From the NCBI GenBank assembly GCA_003104895.1, contig PQAG01000162.1, positions 1 through 5,408 of the forward strand: 5,408 nt of DNA. Direction: 5' to 3'. The notes beneath the pieces are model-generated. The model saw nothing but the letters and a program-made list of their open reading frames with translations. It searched no databases and had not been told where the DNA came from. Position 1 is the stretch's first letter. Every line of letters begins with the position of its first letter. This document shows positions 4,893 through 5,408 of the stretch, piece after piece. The DNA is from Nitrosomonadales bacterium. Lineage in GTDB: Bacteria > Pseudomonadota > Gammaproteobacteria > Burkholderiales > Sulfuricellaceae. The position numbers and the translations under genes were made by a program.

Positions 4893-5408
4893 CTACACAA
4901 CGTAACCCTGAAGCTTAGTCTCGATAATGCGCGGATTTTCACCATTGGCGATCGAACCCAGGCCCTCGATCAGCATTTCCCGCATCGTCACCTGATGGCC
5001 GATCAGCGCTTTGAGCTTGTTGGCAACGGGCAGGAACAGCAAATTGGCCGAGCCCACGCCGTAGATGGTGGCGACGAACGCCACAGCGATGCCTCCGCCC
5101 AGCTTGGAGGGATCGGACAGGTTTTCCATCACGTGAATCAAGCCCATCACCGCCCCCAGGATGCCGATGGTGGGCGCATAGCCGCCTGCCGACTCCCATA
5201 CCTTCGCGGCCTGGCGCTGGTGTTCTTCGTAGGTATTGATTTCGACTTCCAGCGCTTCGCGAATCTTGTCCGGCTCCGCGCCGTCCACCAGCATCTGCAG
5301 GCCTTTGCGCTTGAAGGGATCGAAGATGTCATCAATCAGCGGCTCCAGCGCCAGCAGACCGCCCTTGCGGGCAATCTGGCTCCAGCCGAGAATTTCCTCG
5401 ATCAGCGC
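4893..5408 (-). CDS. motC: Flagellar motor stator protein MotC (MotA family), C-terminal part (cut by right window edge)
   Basis: MotC is the MotA-type half of the stator, an inner-membrane protein whose cytoplasmic loop contacts FliG. The window has the last 171 residues; the frame stays open through base 5408, and the missing N-terminal part, with the first two membrane helices, should be about 75 residues. The visible part starts in the cytoplasmic loop with LGWSQIARKGGLLALE, whose Arg and Glu (Arg14 and Glu22 of the partial) correspond to the charged residues of MotA that interact with FliG. Helix 3 (YAPTIGILGAVMGLIHVM, from about 77) and helix 4 (GGIAVAFVATIYGVGSANLL, from about 105) carry the two conserved prolines at positions 79 and 127. 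An internal ATG at 5294 is not the start, because conserved MotA sequence continues upstream of it. motD follows after five bases. Confidence 0.94.
   Translation of the reverse strand, partial: ALIEEILGWSQIARKGGLLALEPLIDDIFDPFKRKGLQMLVDGAEPDKIREALEVEINTYEEHQRQAAKVWESAGGYAPTIGILGAVMGLIHVMENLSDPSKLGGGIAVAFVATIYGVGSANLLFLPVANKLKALIGHQVTMREMLIEGLGSIANGENPRIIETKLQGYVV

Noticed and set aside
1..5408. CRISPR arrays, tRNA or rRNA genes, insertion sequences, toxin-antitoxin or phage genes
   Set aside because: No regularly spaced long repeats, cloverleaf patterns, transposase motifs or terminal inverted repeats were seen; nearly all sequence is accounted for by flagellar genes and the cyclase.

Overview
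The window holds part of a flagellar gene cluster from a GC-rich Gram-negative bacterium. The protein sequences, the FlgM/FlgN/FlgA order, a MotC/MotD-type stator and the appearance of both sigma-54-like and sigma-28-like promoters suggest a betaproteobacterium, perhaps a Nitrosomonadales-like or related lineage. This placement is an inference from sequence style, not from a search.

Layout from left to right. (1) 1-587, minus strand: the rod genes flgB and flgC (flgC is cut by the left edge), read leftward. (2) 588-759: a regulatory region with a near-consensus sigma-54 promoter for flgB (627-642), three tandem heptamers (654-674), a perfect 11-bp inverted repeat (681-720), a 9-bp direct repeat, and a compact intrinsic terminator with two competing hairpins (726-754) that closes the next gene. 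(3) 760-2436, minus strand: a 558-residue diguanylate cyclase with an unassigned helical N-terminal half, a coiled coil and an intact GGEEF domain with an inhibitory RxxD site. It has its own sigma-70-like promoter. (4) 2437-2506: a 70-bp divergent intergenic region. (5) 2507-4101, plus strand: flgA (P-ring chaperone), then flgM (anti-sigma-28) and flgN (chaperone). A sigma-28-like promoter (3249-3275) lies between flgA and flgM. (6) 4102-5408, minus strand: motD and motC (cut by the right edge), a stator pair read leftward and abutting flgN tail to tail with no spacer.

The genes fit one programme. FlgB and FlgC build the proximal rod. FlgA delivers the P-ring subunit in the periplasm. FlgM holds sigma-28 inactive until the hook is finished, and its own sigma-28-like promoter closes a feedback loop. 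FlgN guards the hook-filament junction proteins. MotC/MotD power rotation. The diguanylate cyclase sits among them but appears to be transcribed independently, and could couple c-di-GMP to motility.

No tRNA, rRNA, CRISPR array, insertion sequence or obvious horizontally acquired island is visible. The apparently new elements are mostly regulatory: the repeat-rich region ahead of flgB, the overlapping divergent promoters at flgA, and the N-terminal domain of the cyclase.
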